Assembly: GCA_017996595.1 (NCBI GenBank)
Contig: JAGOGT010000067.1
Span: forward strand, 1-6,563
Length of the DNA stretch: 6,563 nucleotides
Origin: Candidatus Cloacimonadota bacterium
GTDB taxonomy: Bacteria; Cloacimonadota; Cloacimonadia; Cloacimonadales; Cloacimonadaceae
Direction of reading: 5' to 3'
Shown here: in pieces, positions 6,498 through 6,563 of the stretch
Position numbering within the stretch: the stretch's first letter is position 1
Layout: each line of letters begins with the position of its first letter
Made by a program: the position numbers and the translations under genes
Notes under the pieces: generated by a model
Told to the model about the DNA's origin: nothing
Seen by the model: the letters and a program-made list of their open reading frames with translations, nothing else
The model's database searches: none

Positions 6498-6546
6498 CCA
6501 TGCGCTGCCCATGTGATCACCGGGCAATTGCATGGGCATCGCATGG
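6498..6546 (+). repeat. Long imperfect inverted repeat (hairpin) downstream of the operon
   Basis: The arm 6498-6504 (CCATGCG) pairs with 6540-6546, and 6506-6513 (TGCCCATG) pairs with 6531-6538, with a single C/T mismatch at 6505/6539. Four more pairs (6514-6517 with 6527-6530, two of them G-U) extend the stem to a 9-base loop at 6518-6526. It starts 31 bases after the dtd stop. A run of T does not follow on either strand, so it is not a standard intrinsic terminator. It could stabilise the 3' end of the mRNA, reduce read-through, or be a copy of a dispersed palindromic repeat. The pairing is read directly from the sequence; the role is open. Confidence 0.6.
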
Positions 6547-6557
6547 GCATCTCATGG
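6530..6557 (+). repeat. Tandem direct repeat GCATGGGCATC x2 plus partial copy
   Basis: Two perfect adjacent 11-base units, GCATGGGCATC at 6530-6540 and 6541-6551, are followed by TCATGG (6552-6557), which resembles a third, degenerate copy. Each unit contains CATGGGCA, the reverse complement of TGCCCATG at 6506-6513, so the array supplies alternative 3' arms for the hairpin. The array runs close to the window edge and may continue beyond it. Confidence 0.65.
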
Positions 6558-6563
6558 TAAAGG

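Noticed and set aside
6500..6563. Possible start of a new + strand gene at ATG 6500, open to the window edge
   Set aside because: It lies entirely within the inverted and tandem repeats, has no ribosome binding site, and only about 21 codons are visible, so chance is the simplest explanation.
6498..6563. Intrinsic terminator after dtd
   Set aside because: The hairpin is strong but is followed by GGCATCTCATGG rather than a T tract, and the opposite strand also lacks one. It is reported as a repeat or hairpin only.

Overview
This 6.6 kb window is one tightly packed, co-oriented (+ strand) operon for rod-shape determination and lateral-wall peptidoglycan synthesis. In order it holds the 3' part of mreB, mreC, a gene of the coenzyme F420-0:L-glutamate ligase (CofE) superfamily, mreD, mrdA (PBP2), rodA, a small lipoprotein with a carbohydrate-binding-like jelly-roll domain, and dtd (D-aminoacyl-tRNA deacylase). 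It ends in about 100 bases of non-coding DNA with direct and inverted repeats. Every junction overlaps by 1-8 bases or is separated by a single base, so transcription is probably polycistronic from a promoter upstream of the window, with translational coupling. No promoter, tRNA, rRNA, CRISPR or insertion sequence is visible.

How the genes work together: MreB filaments under the membrane, with the MreC/MreD membrane partners, position and activate the elongasome pair RodA (SEDS glycosyltransferase) and PBP2 (transpeptidase). The catalytic motifs of RodA and PBP2 are intact. The two less usual members are the CofE-like protein between mreC and mreD, and the lipoprotein directly after rodA. Both are placed where a cell-envelope role is plausible, but neither function can be read from the sequence. 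The final gene, dtd, is a housekeeping translation-quality gene that appears to share the transcript.

Organism: a Gram-negative, rod-forming bacterium of moderate G+C is suggested by the complete mre/mrd set and by a lipoprotein signal. RodA carries an extra stretch that looks like two additional membrane helices, compared with the E. coli protein. This would fit a lineage of the FCB group, for example Cloacimonadota or a relative, but the assignment is an inference with low confidence.

The points most worth a second look are: (1) mreC has no ATG, GTG or TTG that preserves its membrane anchor, and an ATA codon sits exactly where a TGATG-type coupled start would be expected; (2) a CofE-like enzyme is embedded in the shape operon with no other F420 gene in view and with the canonical TDTNGR-like motif altered; (3) a CBM-like lipoprotein is coupled to rodA; (4) RodA has an expanded middle region; and (5) a long imperfect hairpin built from GCATGGGCATC repeats follows the operon.
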